Part shown: piece after piece, positions 1 to 8,771 of the stretch
Layout of the letters: each line of letters opens with the position of its first letter
Position numbering within the stretch: position 1 is the stretch's first letter
NCBI RefSeq assembly: GCF_030316825.1
Contig: NZ_JASZYU010000001.1
Span: 1,984,001 to 2,048,000 of the forward strand
From: Variovorax fucosicus
Lineage (GTDB): Bacteria; Pseudomonadota; Gammaproteobacteria; Burkholderiales; Burkholderiaceae_C
Reading direction: 5' to 3'
Length of the DNA: 64,000 bases
Notes under the pieces: model-generated
What the model was told of the DNA's origin: nothing
What the model saw: only the letters and a program-made list of their open reading frames with translations
Database searches by the model: none
Position numbers and translations under genes: made by a program

Positions 1-1
1 C

Positions 2-229
2 ACCGCCGGCGGCAGGGGCGCCTGGATGGTGAACAACGGCTACGACAAGCCGCTGGCCGAAACCGCCGTGAAAGAAGGCGACGACCTGGTCGCGTTCGGC
101 AAGCCCTTCATCGCCAACCCCGACCTGGTGCGCCGCCTGCGCGAGAACGCGCCGCTGAATGAGGTGGACAAGGCGACGATGTATGGCGGTGGCGAGAAGG
201 GCTACACCGACTACCCGGCGCTGGCCTGA
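2..229 (+). CDS. Old Yellow Enzyme-family alkene reductase, C-terminal part (5' end outside window)
   Basis: The open frame enters from the left edge and encodes the last ~75 residues of an FMN-dependent NADH:flavin oxidoreductase. The string DDLVAFGKPFIANPDLVRRL is the conserved C-terminal TIM-barrel phosphate-binding segment of this family, in which the G-[KR]-x-[FY]-[IL]-[AS]-NPDL motif is nearly invariant. A tail with GGGEKGYTDYPAL follows, as in NemA-like enzymes. These enzymes reduce activated C=C bonds (enones, nitroesters, maleimides) in the cytoplasm. The active-site His/Asn and Tyr lie upstream and cannot be checked. The family is clear; the exact substrate class is not. Confidence 0.85.
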   Translation, partial: TAGGRGAWMVNNGYDKPLAETAVKEGDDLVAFGKPFIANPDLVRRLRENAPLNEVDKATMYGGGEKGYTDYPALA

Positions 230-239
230 CAGCGACTGC

Positions 240-377
240 GTGACCGCCGACAACGCTGCGCTGCTGACCTGGTCGTCGTCCATCGAGACGCTCGACTGGG
301 ACGAGCTCGCTGCGCTGTACCGCGCAGCGCCACTTGGCGCGCAGGCGTTTGAACGCGGCTATCTGGCCGACAGCTGA
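240..377 (+). pseudogene. Probable remnant of a GNAT acetyltransferase (N-terminal ~45 residues only)
   Basis: Starting from a GTG, the frame reads 45 codons containing SIETLDWDELAALYRAAPLG. I recognise this as the N-terminal beta1-alpha1 segment of a GNAT subfamily, in which a DW-x-x-L-x-x-LYRAAPLG motif opens a ~140-residue enzyme. Here the frame ends after a further 14 residues, and the acetyl-CoA-binding motif A (Q/R-x-x-G-x-G/A) is absent. No continuation is visible in another frame before the globin gene at 438. It therefore looks like a decayed gene fragment. It could be a short real peptide, but no clear ribosome-binding site precedes it. Confidence 0.45.
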
Positions 378-437
378 GCGCATCGCAGGTCATTCAGCAT
401 CACAATCACATGCATCTGCAGCTTCGGGCCCAGGCGC

Positions 438-908
438 ATGACCACAGCATCCGTTCCCACGCTCTACGACTGGCTCGGCGGCCTCGGCGCGCTGAATCGC
501 CTCACGACGCGGTTCTACGAGCGCGTGCGGGACAACGCGCTGCTCGCGCCGATCTTTGCCCACATGGATGGCGCGCACCCGCAACACGTGGCGGCGTTTC
601 TGGCTGAGGTTCTGGGCGGCCCGGCCGATTACTCGGCGCAGCACGGCGGGCATCCGCACATGATCCGGCAGCACCTGAACCGGCACCTCGATCAGGCGCA
701 GCGACGCGAATGGGTCGCGCTGCTGCTCGACACCGCCGACGAACTGCAACTGCCGGACGATCCGGAGTTCCGCTCGGCACTGGTCGGATACCTGGAGTGG
801 GGCTCTCGGCTGGCCGTGCTCAACTCCCAGCCCGGCGCCACGGCCGACGCCGACGCACCGATGCCGAAGTGGGGCTGGGGCGAGGTCAAGGGCCCATACC
901 AGCCATGA
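438..908 (+). CDS. Group II truncated haemoglobin (2/2 globin)
   Basis: A 156-residue soluble haem protein. The N-terminus TLYDWLGGLGALNRLTTRFY is the A/B-helix start of group II truncated globins. The middle region HPHMIRQHLNRHLDQAQRREW contains the proximal-side H-x(n)-L-x-R-H and W pattern. The C-terminus ends in PMPKWGWGEVKGPY, a tail common in proteobacterial members. Such proteins bind O2/NO and are linked to NO or peroxide protection and redox sensing. It precedes a DUF2007 gene by 10 bp and is probably co-transcribed with it. The ATG is preceded by GGCCCAGGCGC, a weak ribosome-binding site. Confidence 0.9.
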   Translation: MTTASVPTLYDWLGGLGALNRLTTRFYERVRDNALLAPIFAHMDGAHPQHVAAFLAEVLGGPADYSAQHGGHPHMIRQHLNRHLDQAQRREWVALLLDTADELQLPDDPEFRSALVGYLEWGSRLAVLNSQPGATADADAPMPKWGWGEVKGPYQP

Positions 909-918
909 GCCGAACGTC

Positions 919-1200
919 ATGATCCGCCGCTCCGACGACTACGCCGGCGACATGATCACGGTCGCGCGCGACCTCACGCCCACGGACGCCCACATGCTCT
1001 GCGCCTGCCTGGCCGCAGCCGGCGTGCCCGCCACCGTGGCCGACGCCAACCTCGTGCAGGCCAACGCGTTGTGGAGCGTGGCCGTCGGGGGTGCCAAGTT
1101 GCGCGTGGCGGCGGCGCATGTGGACGAAGCGAAGCAGGTGATCGCGGCCTTCGAGCGCGGAGAGTTCGCGCTCGACGACGACTTCGATCCGGCCGCATGA
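919..1200 (+). CDS. DUF2007 domain protein
   Basis: A 93-residue protein made almost entirely of one DUF2007 (putative signal-transducing protein) domain: a beta-strand (MITVARDLTP), a helix (DAHMLCACLAAAGVPATVAD), the strand LWSVAVGGAKLRVAAAHVDE, and a C-terminal helix (AKQVIAAFERGEF). The family is a small ACT/PII-like ferredoxin fold with no established biochemical role. Its stop codon overlaps the start of the next GNAT gene (ATGA), so the two are translationally coupled. The acidic tail (DDDFDPAA) is short. Confidence 0.8.
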   Translation: MIRRSDDYAGDMITVARDLTPTDAHMLCACLAAAGVPATVADANLVQANALWSVAVGGAKLRVAAAHVDEAKQVIAAFERGEFALDDDFDPAA

Positions 1201-1664
1201 AACCCACGCCGGCCATCCGCCTGGCCGGGCCCGCCGATGCGCAGGCCCTTGCCGCGTGCGTGGGTGCTGCGTTCAGCCACTACATCGAGCGCATGGGCGG
1301 CCAGGTGCCGGGCCCGATGCGCGCGGACTTCGCGGCGCTGATCGAGGCGGCACGCGCCTGGGTCGCGCAGGACGGCGAATGCATCGTCGGCGCGCTGGTG
1401 CTGGAGCCCGGCTACAAGGACGGCTTCTATGTCGACACGGTGGCGGTTCTGCCGTCGCACCAGGGCACCGGGCTCGGCCGCGCATTGCTGCAGTTCGCCG
1501 AAGACGAGGCACGCCGCTGTGGTCGCAGCAGCATCTGCCTTGCGACCAACGCGAAGATGACCGAGAACCAGCGCTTTTACCCACACATCGGCTACGTAGA
1601 GACTGGTCGCCGCACCGAAGACGGCTACGACCGCGTGTTCTATCGCAAGTCGCTGGCGCTATGA
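1197..1664 (+). CDS. GNAT family N-acetyltransferase
   Basis: A 155-residue single-domain acetyltransferase. Motif A reads VDTVAVLPSHQGTGLGRALL, with the Q-x-x-G-x-G pyrophosphate loop of acetyl-CoA binding; motif B is near TNAKMTENQRFYPHIGYVE, with the family's FY-x-x-x-G-[FY]. The substrate cannot be inferred. The start overlaps the DUF2007 stop by ATGA. The 3' end overlaps the convergent sensor-kinase gene by 6 bp (1659-1664), so no separate terminator fits between them. Confidence 0.88.
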   Translation: MKPTPAIRLAGPADAQALAACVGAAFSHYIERMGGQVPGPMRADFAALIEAARAWVAQDGECIVGALVLEPGYKDGFYVDTVAVLPSHQGTGLGRALLQFAEDEARRCGRSSICLATNAKMTENQRFYPHIGYVETGRRTEDGYDRVFYRKSLAL

Positions 1665-3038
1665 CGCGCCGGGGCCGCCCGGCTGGCCGAACGCCACGCT
1701 GGCCCGCAGGCCGCCGGTCACCGCATCGTTCTGCAGCGTGAAGCCTGCGCCGAGCAACTGCGCATAGCGCGCCATGATCGACAGGCCCAGCCCGGCACCC
1801 TTTCCGAGCTGGAGCCCGGCGGGGCCCTGGGCCCAGCGTTGCAGCAGATCGCGCTGCGCCTCGGGTGGAATGCCGGGACCGTCGTCGATCACGCTCAGCA
1901 CGGTGCCGGCCAGCTCGACCGTGATGGTGCGGCCGCCATAGCGAAAGGCGTTGTCGATCAGGTTGTCGAGGATGCCTTCGATCAGCGCCACGTTGGCCTG
2001 CACCGTCGCGCCGGCGTCATCGTCGATGCCGCGCGCACCGAGGTCGACGCCGCGTGCGTCGGCGCGCGCCAGGTGGCGCAGCACGGTGCGCTCAACGACC
2101 TCGGCCAGCCGCACGGGCGCGCGTTGCTGCGCGGCATGGGCCTCGTCGGCCAGCGCCAGCGCCAGCAGCTGGTCGATCAGGTGGCTGGCGCGCGCCTCGC
2201 TCTTCGCCACGCGCTCCAGCTGCTCGCGCCATACGGCCGGATCGTTCTGCCCGAGGCCGTAGTCGACCAGTGCGCGAATGCCGGCCAGCGGCGTGCGCAG
2301 TTCGTGCGCGACGTTGCCGGTGAACTCCCGCTGCGCGGCCACGCTGTGGCCGAGCCGCTCGAACAGCGAGTTGACCGCGTCCCCGAGTCGCTCGACCTCG
2401 CGCGAGGTGCGCACCACCGCGACCGGAGCCAGGTCGTCGGCATCACGCCGGTCCAGTGCATGCTGAAGCGCACCGAGCGGTCGCAGGTCGCTGCGAACGC
2501 CGCGCCAGATCCACACCGCCAGCAGCGCCAGCAACAGCAGCTGCGGTGTCAAAGCGTAGAAGAGCAGGCGCTCGACCAACGCCGCGCGTTCGCGTGTTGT
2601 CTGCGCGATCACCACGCTGAAGGCGGCCGGCGCTTCCTGGCTCAGAACCACCGCGCGCAAGGTCTTGCCGTGGTAGGCGATATCGGAAAAGCGATAGCGC
2701 GTTCCGCCCTCGGGCGCCAGCGCCTTCAGATCCGGGTCGCCCGCGATGAGCGAACCGTCGGGCCGCAGCACGGCGAAGTGAACCTCTTCCTGCTCATCGA
2801 ACAGCACGGTGGTGACTTCGCGCGGCGACAGCAGCAACTCGGGTCCGCGCTCGCCCGCCTGGATATTGGCCGAGACCGCGTGGGCATCGTCGAGCATGGC
2901 GCGGTCGAACGCCTGATCGGTGAGGTAGTTGGCCACACCGGTCGCCACCGCGGTGCCAAGCAACCAGGTCAGCGCCAGTGGCCACAGCACATTGCGCAGA
3001 ACCCTGCGTGTGAGCGAGGGCGCGCGGGACTGCGCCAT
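1659..3038 (-). CDS. Two-component sensor histidine kinase (QseC/TctE-like)
   Basis: 459 residues. An N-terminal membrane helix (residues ~14-38), a ~120-residue periplasmic sensor (to ~155) and a second helix (~158-180) lead to a HAMP-like linker. The HisKA dimerisation domain carries the phospho-acceptor in FTGNVAHELRTPL (His245). The HATPase_c domain has an N-box (DNLIDNAFRYGG), a G1 box (VIDDGPGIPP) and a G2 box (GKGAGLGLSI). It forms an operon with the response-regulator gene upstream, the two being 1 bp apart. The periplasmic sensor has no recognisable ligand motif, so the signal is unknown. Confidence 0.92.
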   Translation of the reverse strand: MAQSRAPSLTRRVLRNVLWPLALTWLLGTAVATGVANYLTDQAFDRAMLDDAHAVSANIQAGERGPELLLSPREVTTVLFDEQEEVHFAVLRPDGSLIAGDPDLKALAPEGGTRYRFSDIAYHGKTLRAVVLSQEAPAAFSVVIAQTTRERAALVERLLFYALTPQLLLLALLAVWIWRGVRSDLRPLGALQHALDRRDADDLAPVAVVRTSREVERLGDAVNSLFERLGHSVAAQREFTGNVAHELRTPLAGIRALVDYGLGQNDPAVWREQLERVAKSEARASHLIDQLLALALADEAHAAQQRAPVRLAEVVERTVLRHLARADARGVDLGARGIDDDAGATVQANVALIEGILDNLIDNAFRYGGRTITVELAGTVLSVIDDGPGIPPEAQRDLLQRWAQGPAGLQLGKGAGLGLSIMARYAQLLGAGFTLQNDAVTGGLRASVAFGQPGGPGAS

Positions 3039-3039
3039 G

Positions 3040-3747
3040 TCAGTCGTTCGGCTCGGCTTCAGGTTCTGCTTCGAGCAGGTAGCCGATGCCGCGCAGCGTG
3101 CGAATGCCGGCGCCGGTGCCCGCCAGCTTCTTGCGCAGCCGCGAGATGAAGGCTTCGAGCGCGTTGTCGCCGAGTGCTTCGTCGAAGCCCGAGAGCTTGT
3201 CGGACAGGGTGCGCTTGCTCACCGCGCGGCCGGGTGGGCTCATGAGCTCCCACAGCACCTCGAACTCGCGCGCCGGCAGGTCGAGCGGGCCGGCGCCGTC
3301 AGAGAAGCGGCGTGCCTTGCGATCGAGCTTCAGCTTGCCCAGCGTGACGATGTCTTCGGTGCCCTGTGCGCGCCGCACCAGCGCGCGCAGCCGCGCCTCC
3401 ACTTCGGCCAGGTCGAACGGCTTGCCGAGGTAGTCGTCGGCGCCGGCATCGAGGCCTGCAATGCGCTCCTCGGTGCGGTCGCGCGCAGTCAGCACCAGCA
3501 CCGGTGTGCGGTCGCCGCGCCCGCGTGCCTGCCGCAGTGCTGCGAGCCCGCTGGCCAGGCCGCTGGTCGCGCTGCCACTGGCCGGCAGGTTCAGGTCGAG
3601 CAGCACCGCATCGAAGGGCTGCACGCGCCAAAGGTGGTCGGCGTCCTCGACGTTGGTCGCCACATCGATGCGGTGGCCCGCATCACCGAGGCTGCGCAGC
3701 ATCATGTCGCGCAGCACCACATCGTCTTCAACCAGGAGGATTCGCAT
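3040..3747 (-). CDS. OmpR/PhoB-family response regulator
   Basis: 235 residues. The receiver domain has the acidic pair EDD (residues 7-9), phospho-acceptor Asp51 in AVLLDLNLP, the switch Thr in VLVLTARD and the conserved Lys in DDYLGKPF. A winged-helix domain follows (~130-225), with AREFEVLWELM and a C-terminal LRTLRGIGYLLEAE hairpin. It pairs with the adjacent kinase. An insertion after the phospho-acceptor (ASGSATSGLASG) lengthens the beta3-alpha3 loop compared with typical members; its effect is unknown. The divergent gap to the hydrolase at 3852 is about 100 bp and probably contains both promoters. Confidence 0.92.
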   Translation of the reverse strand: MRILLVEDDVVLRDMMLRSLGDAGHRIDVATNVEDADHLWRVQPFDAVLLDLNLPASGSATSGLASGLAALRQARGRGDRTPVLVLTARDRTEERIAGLDAGADDYLGKPFDLAEVEARLRALVRRAQGTEDIVTLGKLKLDRKARRFSDGAGPLDLPAREFEVLWELMSPPGRAVSKRTLSDKLSGFDEALGDNALEAFISRLRKKLAGTGAGIRTLRGIGYLLEAEPEAEPND

Positions 3748-3851
3748 GGGGCGGTTTGAAAGAGTTGGTTATGTCCACCAGCCGGGAGGGTCAGCGCGCA
3801 GTCAGTGGGTCGGCCCGATAAACGCGGCATGAGCATACGACAGCTGACCCT

Positions 3852-4730
3852 ATGAGCGCACGCGAACCCGATGGTTCATTGAGCTTCATGCACCCCGCCG
3901 TGCACCGCACCGCGGTCGTGCTGCTACATGGCCTTTGCAGCACGCCCGACGAGCTCTCCAGCGTGCAGTCGGCACTGCGCCAGCACGGCTACGCGGTGGA
4001 TGCGCTGCCGATCGAAGGCTACTCGTTCGACGCCGCCAGGCCGCTGCAGCAGGCCGCACCGTGGACGCAGTGGCTGGCCACGATCGAGGCGCGCGTCGAT
4101 GCATTGCGTGCCCTCCACGACAAGGTGCTGCTGGTCGGCATCTCGGCCGGTTCGGCGCTCGCGCTCGGCGCGGCCATCCGCTGCGGCGAGCGCGTCGATG
4201 CGCTGGTGCTGATGTCGACCGCGCTGCGCTTCGACGGCTGGGCCGTTCCGCGCACCCAGGCGCTGCTGCCGCTGGCGCTCTACACGCCACTCGGGCGCTT
4301 CTGGCGGTACCGCGAGCGCGCGCCCTACGGCGTGAAGAACGAGCGCGTGCGCGCCTGGATCGCGCGCGAACTGCGCAGCCGCCAGATCTCTCGCGCAGGC
4401 AGCGCGGTGATCGGCATCGACCATCTGCGCGAGCACGACCGGCTGTTGCGCCATGTGCGCCGCCACCTGGGCCAGGTGCGCTGCGCACAGGTGCTGGCAT
4501 TGCACGCGCGCGAGGACGAGGTGGCCAGCGTGGCCAACCTCGAGCTGCTCGCACGCGGCCTCGGCTGCGGCACCTTTCGCAGCGTGGTGCTCGGCAACAG
4601 CTACCACATGATCACCATCGACAACGACCGCCACCAGGTGCTGCGCGAGACGCTGGCCTTCGCCGACGCCGTGGCCCATGGCACCGCGCCGCTGTTACCC
4701 CTCCCCCGCCTGCAGGAAAGCTTCGCATGA
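3852..4730 (+). CDS. Alpha/beta-hydrolase (esterase/thioesterase-like), first gene of an ACP-KS cassette
   Basis: 292 residues. An oxyanion-loop HG appears in VVLLHGLCSTPDE. The nucleophile elbow is G-I-S-A-G (Ser98). Candidate acid and base residues are Asp in LHAREDEVAS and His in GNSYHMITIDND. The overall pattern resembles carboxylesterases and monoacylglycerol-lipase-like enzymes. There is no signal peptide, so it is cytoplasmic. The stop overlaps the start of an acyl carrier protein gene (ATGA), which suggests it acts on an acyl-ACP or its product, for example as an off-loading thioesterase. That role is inference from context. An in-frame ATG at 3888 is an alternative start. Confidence 0.85.
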   Translation: MSAREPDGSLSFMHPAVHRTAVVLLHGLCSTPDELSSVQSALRQHGYAVDALPIEGYSFDAARPLQQAAPWTQWLATIEARVDALRALHDKVLLVGISAGSALALGAAIRCGERVDALVLMSTALRFDGWAVPRTQALLPLALYTPLGRFWRYRERAPYGVKNERVRAWIARELRSRQISRAGSAVIGIDHLREHDRLLRHVRRHLGQVRCAQVLALHAREDEVASVANLELLARGLGCGTFRSVVLGNSYHMITIDNDRHQVLRETLAFADAVAHGTAPLLPLPRLQESFA

Positions 4731-5002
4731 ACACGCCAACCTTCAACAGCATCGCCGCGATCCTGGTGAACGATTTCCACGTCGAACGGGCCAGCCTGAG
4801 ACCGGAGGCCGTGCTGTCCGATCTCGGGCTCGACTCGCTCGGGCTGATGGAGTTCGTGTTTGCCGTGGAGGACGCGTTTCACCTGCGCATTCCCGAAGAC
4901 CGGCTCGACCCGCGCGAGGCAGGCCTCACGCTGCAGCATTTGTGCGAGGTGATCGACCTGGCCGGCGAACCGGCGGTGGGCGTGCCTGCTTTTTCAGCGT
5001 GA
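4727..5002 (+). CDS. Acyl carrier protein
   Basis: A 91-residue carrier protein. The 4'-phosphopantetheine attachment site is Ser37 in LSDLGLDSLGLMEFVF, the canonical (L)GxDSL motif. Acidic helices II and III follow (VEDAFHLRIPEDRL). The start overlaps the hydrolase stop (ATGA) and the stop overlaps the ketosynthase start (GTGA), so the three genes are translationally coupled. It is unlikely to be the housekeeping AcpP: it differs in sequence and is not next to fabD, fabG or fabF. It is probably dedicated to the adjoining ketosynthase. Confidence 0.9.
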   Translation: MNTPTFNSIAAILVNDFHVERASLRPEAVLSDLGLDSLGLMEFVFAVEDAFHLRIPEDRLDPREAGLTLQHLCEVIDLAGEPAVGVPAFSA

Positions 5003-6273
5003 GCAGCAGCGCGGTTCACGCGGCGCTGGCGGCATCGATCGCCGGCAGCGCCGTTGCACCGGTGCGCGTGAGCGGCATCGGCCTGCTCACGCCGATCGGC
5101 CGCACACTCGCCGACTTCGACGACGCGCTGTTCAACGGCCGCTCGGCGGTGCGCGCGCACACGCTGGCGGTCGACGGCTTCGATCCGGTCGAGCTGGCCA
5201 TCGCTCCCTGCAACTTCGACGCGAACGTGCGCAGCAGCTCGCGCCTGCCGCTCGACCGCGGCACCGCGATGGCGCTGGCTGCGGCGCAGGACGCCGCCGC
5301 GCAGGCAGGCCTTGACACCGCCACGCTCGACCCCGACCGCGTCGGCGTGTTCTGGGGCAGCGGCATGGCCGGCGCCGCCGCCTTCGACACCACCACGCAA
5401 GCGTTCTATGGCGAGCAGCGCCGCATGCGGCCCACCACGGTGTTGACCGTGATGCCCAATGCGGCCGTGGCCGAACTCGCCCTGCACTTCGGCGCGTGCG
5501 GTGGTGCCATCGGCTACGCCTGTGCGTGCGCATCGTCGGCGGTGGCGATCGGCGAGGCGATGCGCGCGATCCGCGGCGGCTGGATCGACGTGGCCATCGT
5601 CGGCGGCCATGACGCCATGCTCACGCCGGGCCTCATGACGGCTTGGCACAGCATGCGCGTGATGGCGCCGCCGCCCGCAGGCGCCCCCGAGACCGCGTGC
5701 CGGCCTTTCTCGGCCGACCGGGCCGGCTTCGCGCTGGGCGAGGGTGCGGCTGCGCTGGTGCTCGAATCCGAAGCGCATGCACAGGCCCGCGGCGTCGCGG
5801 GCGGCTTCTCGCTGGTCGGCTATGCGACCAATTGCGACGGCAGCCACATCACCAACCCCGACGCCAGTGGCCAGGCCCGGGCGATGCGCGCGGCCCTGCG
5901 CGACGCGGGGCTGGATGCGCGGCAGATCGGCCACGTCAACGCGCACGGCACCGCCACCCTGGCCGGTGACGCGGCCGAGGCGGCATCGATCCACACGGTG
6001 TTCGGCAACGGCGTGCCGGTCAGCGCCACCAAGGCCGTCCACGGCCACCTGCTGGGCGGTGGCGGTGTGGTGGAACTGGTGGCCGCGCTGCGCGCGCTCG
6101 ATCGGCAGTTGCTGCCACCCACCGCCCATCTGCGCGTGCCCGATCCGGCCTTCGCACTCGACCTGGTGCGCGGCGCGGCGCGCGAAGCGAAGGATCTGCG
6201 CTACGCGATGTCGAACTCGTTCGCGTTCGGCGGCACCAACGCCGTGCTCATTGCCGGCCGCGCTGCGGGCTGA
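4999..6273 (+). CDS. Beta-ketoacyl-ACP synthase (FabF/KAS II-like)
   Basis: A 424-residue thiolase-fold condensing enzyme starting at a GTG that overlaps the ACP stop. The catalytic triad is visible: Cys177 in [15 protein letters not shown], His316 in VNAHGTAT, and Lys345/His350 in [10 protein letters not shown]. The C-terminal signature [12 protein letters not shown] is intact. It would carry out decarboxylative Claisen condensation of malonyl-ACP onto an acyl primer. No ketoreductase, dehydratase, malonyltransferase or chain-length factor is adjacent, so the pathway must borrow other enzymes. The 3' end overlaps the convergent copA gene by 26 bp. Confidence 0.92.
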   Translation: MSSSAVHAALAASIAGSAVAPVRVSGIGLLTPIGRTLADFDDALFNGRSAVRAHTLAVDGFDPVELAIAPCNFDANVRSSSRLPLDRGTAMALAAAQDAAAQAGLDTATLDPDRVGVFWGSGMAGAAAFDTTTQAFYGEQRRMRPTTVLTVMPNAAVAELALHFGACGGAIGYACACASSAVAIGEAMRAIRGGWIDVAIVGGHDAMLTPGLMTAWHSMRVMAPPPAGAPETACRPFSADRAGFALGEGAAALVLESEAHAQARGVAGGFSLVGYATNCDGSHITNPDASGQARAMRAALRDAGLDARQIGHVNAHGTATLAGDAAEAASIHTVFGNGVPVSATKAVHGHLLGGGGVVELVAALRALDRQLLPPTAHLRVPDPAFALDLVRGAAREAKDLRYAMSNSFAFGGTNAVLIAGRAAG

Positions 6274-8467
6274 TCCGAACGCGCCGCAGCAGCAGTGCAT
6301 TCGCCATCACGCTGACGCTGGACAGCGCCATCGCCGCACCGGCCACCACCGGGCTCAGCAGTCCGAAGGCCGCGAGCGGGATGCCGGCCACGTTGTAGGC
6401 AAAGGCCCAGAACAGGTTCTGCCGGATCTTGGCGACGGTGCGCGCCGACAGCTCGAGCGCCTCGGCCACCAGCGCGAGGTCGCCGCGCATCAAGGTGATA
6501 CCGGCCGCCTCCATCGCCACGTCGGTGCCATTGGCCATGGCGATGCCGACATCGGCGGCGGCCAGCGCCGGCGCATCGTTGGCGCCGTCGCCGACCATCG
6601 CGACGACATGCCGGCCCTCTTTCAGCGCGCTCACCTGCGCCGCCTTGTCGGCCGGCAGCACCTCGGCACGCACGTCGCCAGCGTCGATGCCGAGCCGCGC
6701 CGCCATGGCCTGCGCGGCGCGCACGTTGTCGCCCGAAATCATCACTACGCGCAAGCCCCGCGCACGCAGCGCGGCGACCGCTTCGGCCGCATGCGGCTTG
6801 GGCTGGTCGATGAAGGCCAGCAGTGCGCGCACGGCGGGCTGGCCGCCATCGAACCGTAGCAGCGCCGACAGCGTCGCGCCCTGATCCTGCTGGGCCCGCG
6901 GCACCTGCACCGGCACGCCGAGTTCCTCGCACCAGCGCAGGCTCGCAATCGCCCAGTCACCACCGGCGACGGTGCCGCGCACGCCCCGACCGGGCAGCGA
7001 TTGCAGGTCGCGCGGCGCCTCGACCGGCACGCCACGGGTTTGCGCGGCAGCGAGCACGGCGCGCGCCAGCGGATGCCCGCTGCCGCTTTGCAGGCTGGCT
7101 GCAATCTTCAGCAACGCGGCCTCGTCGTCGTTGCCATCCACAGGCAGCAACGCGATCATTTCGGGCGTGCCGAGCGTCAGCGTGCCGGTCTTGTCGAAGG
7201 CCACGGTGTCGACGCGGTGCGCCAGCTCCAGCGCCTGCGCGTCCTTGATGAGGATGCCGTTGCGCGCTGCGACACCGGTGCCGGCCATCACCGCGACCGG
7301 GGTGGCAAGGCCGAGCGCACAGGGGCAGGCAATCACCAGCACCGCCACCGCATGGATCAGCGCCGACTCGAGGCCGGCGCCGGCCAGCCACCAGCCCGCG
7401 AGCGTGGCCAGTCCGATCAGCAGCACCACCGGCACGAACACGGCAGCGACCCGGTCGACCAGCCGCTGGATCGGCGCCTTGGCCGCCTGCGCGTCTTCCA
7501 CCAGCCGGATGATGCGCGCCAGCACGCTCTCGGCACCGACCGCACACACCTCGGTCACCAGCCGGCCGGCGCCGTTGACCGAGCCGCCCGTGAGCATGTC
7601 GCCCATACGCTTGACCACCGGCAAGGGCTCGCCGGTGAGCATCGATTCGTCGACCTCCGATTCGCCTTCGAGCACGCGCGCGTCGGCCGGCACGCGCTCG
7701 CCGGGCCGCACCGCGAGCCGGTCGCCCGGCATCACCTCGGCCAGCGGCAGGTCGGTTTCGCCTTGCGGGCCGACCAGGTGCGCCGTCTCAGGCCGCAGTT
7801 GCTGCAGCGCGCGAATCGCCGAGGTGGCCTGCCGCTTGGCGCGGCCCTCCAGCCATTTGCCCAGCAGCACCAGCGCAATCACCACCGACGAGGCCTCGAA
7901 GTACAGATGCGGCACGGCGTGGCCGGCGTGCTCGCCGCTGGCCGCACGCCACCAGAGCCAGAGCGACAGCCCGAAGGCCGCGCTGGTGCCGAGCGCCACC
8001 AGCAGGTCCATGTTGCCGGTGCGCGCCTTCGCCGCATGCCAGCCGGCGCGATAGAAGCGCGCGCCGAGCCAGAACTGCACCGGCGCGGCCAGCATCAATT
8101 GCACCCAGGGCGGCAGCATCCAGTCCAGCCCGAAGGGCTGAACCAGCATCGGCGCGAGCAGCGGCGCCGACAACAGCAGTCCGGCCGCAACCGGTGCAAA
8201 GCCGCTCCAGCCTGATGCGGCCTGCAGGGCCTGCGCCTCGGCGGCGGCACGCGGCTCGTAGCCGGCCGCGCGCACTGCGCGGCGCAAGCGCGCATCCATG
8301 CCCTCATCGGCGGCGTACGCGATGCGCGCCGATTCGGTGGCGAGGTTGACCGTCGCGGCCTGCACGCCGGGCACGTTCTGCAGCGCACGCTCGACCCGGC
8401 TCACGCAGGAAGCGCAGGTCATGCCGCCGACGGAAATGTCCAGTGTGGTGGTGTTCGCAGAGCTCAT
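6248..8467 (-). CDS. copA: Copper-exporting P1B-type ATPase
   Basis: 739 residues. One N-terminal HMA domain has GMTCASC (Cys18, Cys21). Transmembrane helices follow. The ion-binding motif is CPC in [13 protein letters not shown] (about residue 380). The phosphorylation site is DKTGT (about 424), and the hinge is [10 protein letters not shown] (about 629). The TGEP motif of the actuator domain is also present (MLTGEPLPV). CPC with a Cys-x-x-Cys HMA fits Cu(I) export from the cytoplasm. The copZ-cueR genes diverge from it, and its promoter has the 19-bp spacer of MerR-family control, so copper induction through CueR is likely. Confidence 0.94.
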   Translation of the reverse strand: MSSANTTTLDISVGGMTCASCVSRVERALQNVPGVQAATVNLATESARIAYAADEGMDARLRRAVRAAGYEPRAAAEAQALQAASGWSGFAPVAAGLLLSAPLLAPMLVQPFGLDWMLPPWVQLMLAAPVQFWLGARFYRAGWHAAKARTGNMDLLVALGTSAAFGLSLWLWWRAASGEHAGHAVPHLYFEASSVVIALVLLGKWLEGRAKRQATSAIRALQQLRPETAHLVGPQGETDLPLAEVMPGDRLAVRPGERVPADARVLEGESEVDESMLTGEPLPVVKRMGDMLTGGSVNGAGRLVTEVCAVGAESVLARIIRLVEDAQAAKAPIQRLVDRVAAVFVPVVLLIGLATLAGWWLAGAGLESALIHAVAVLVIACPCALGLATPVAVMAGTGVAARNGILIKDAQALELAHRVDTVAFDKTGTLTLGTPEMIALLPVDGNDDEAALLKIAASLQSGSGHPLARAVLAAAQTRGVPVEAPRDLQSLPGRGVRGTVAGGDWAIASLRWCEELGVPVQVPRAQQDQGATLSALLRFDGGQPAVRALLAFIDQPKPHAAEAVAALRARGLRVVMISGDNVRAAQAMAARLGIDAGDVRAEVLPADKAAQVSALKEGRHVVAMVGDGANDAPALAAADVGIAMANGTDVAMEAAGITLMRGDLALVAEALELSARTVAKIRQNLFWAFAYNVAGIPLAAFGLLSPVVAGAAMALSSVSVMANALLLRRVRISPQRGRQ

Positions 8468-8473
8468 GCCCGA

Positions 8474-8504
8474 AGGCTAAAGCCTCACACCATGGCAAGG
8501 TCAA
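8474..8504 (-). promoter_or_regulatory. CueR-type promoter of copA (19-bp spacer)
   Basis: On the minus strand TTGACC (-35, 8504-8499) and TAGCCT (-10, 8479-8474) are separated by exactly 19 bp, the overlong spacing that MerR-family activators correct by DNA distortion. The spacer begins CTTGCC, forming part of an imperfect dyad with GTGAGG. It lies just upstream of the copA start at 8467. The match is read directly; control by the neighbouring CueR is inference. Confidence 0.75.
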
Positions 8505-8515
8505 GGCCCACCCGC

Positions 8516-8546
8516 TTGACCTTGCCACGCTGTCAAGGTTCAGACT
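8516..8546 (+). promoter_or_regulatory. CueR-type promoter of copZ-cueR (19-bp spacer)
   Basis: TTGACC (8516-8521) and CAGACT (8541-8546) are 19 bp apart. The spacer contains the dyad CCTTGcCA / TGtCAAGG, close to the CueR operator pattern ACCTT...AAGGT. The core CTTGACCTTGCCA is shared in sequence with the copA promoter on the other strand, so one regulator can serve both directions. It lies 30 bp upstream of the copZ start. Confidence 0.75.
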
Positions 8547-8576
8547 GAAATCCGTTCGACACCAAAGGAGCATTCC

Positions 8577-8771
8577 ATGAGCCAGAAATTCCAGGTCAGC
8601 GGCATGAGCTGCGGCCATTGCCAGCAGGCCGTCACTCGGGCGGTGCAGCAGATCGACCCCGAGGCGCAGGTCACGGTCGACCTGCCGACCGGCCATGTCG
8701 ACGTGGTGAGCCAGCAGCCGCGCGAAAACATCATCCTCGCGATCGAGAACGCGGGCTACAAGGCCGCGTGA
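8577..8771 (+). CDS. copZ: Copper chaperone, HMA domain (CopZ-like)
   Basis: A 64-residue single HMA (ferredoxin-like) domain. The metal-binding GMSCGHC (Cys12, Cys15) sits after beta1, as in CopZ/Atx1. It would carry Cu(I) in the cytoplasm and deliver it to CopA. The start is well supported by AAAGGAG eight bases upstream. The stop overlaps the cueR start (TGATG), so chaperone and regulator are co-translated. Confidence 0.92.
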   Translation: MSQKFQVSGMSCGHCQQAVTRAVQQIDPEAQVTVDLPTGHVDVVSQQPRENIILAIENAGYKAA

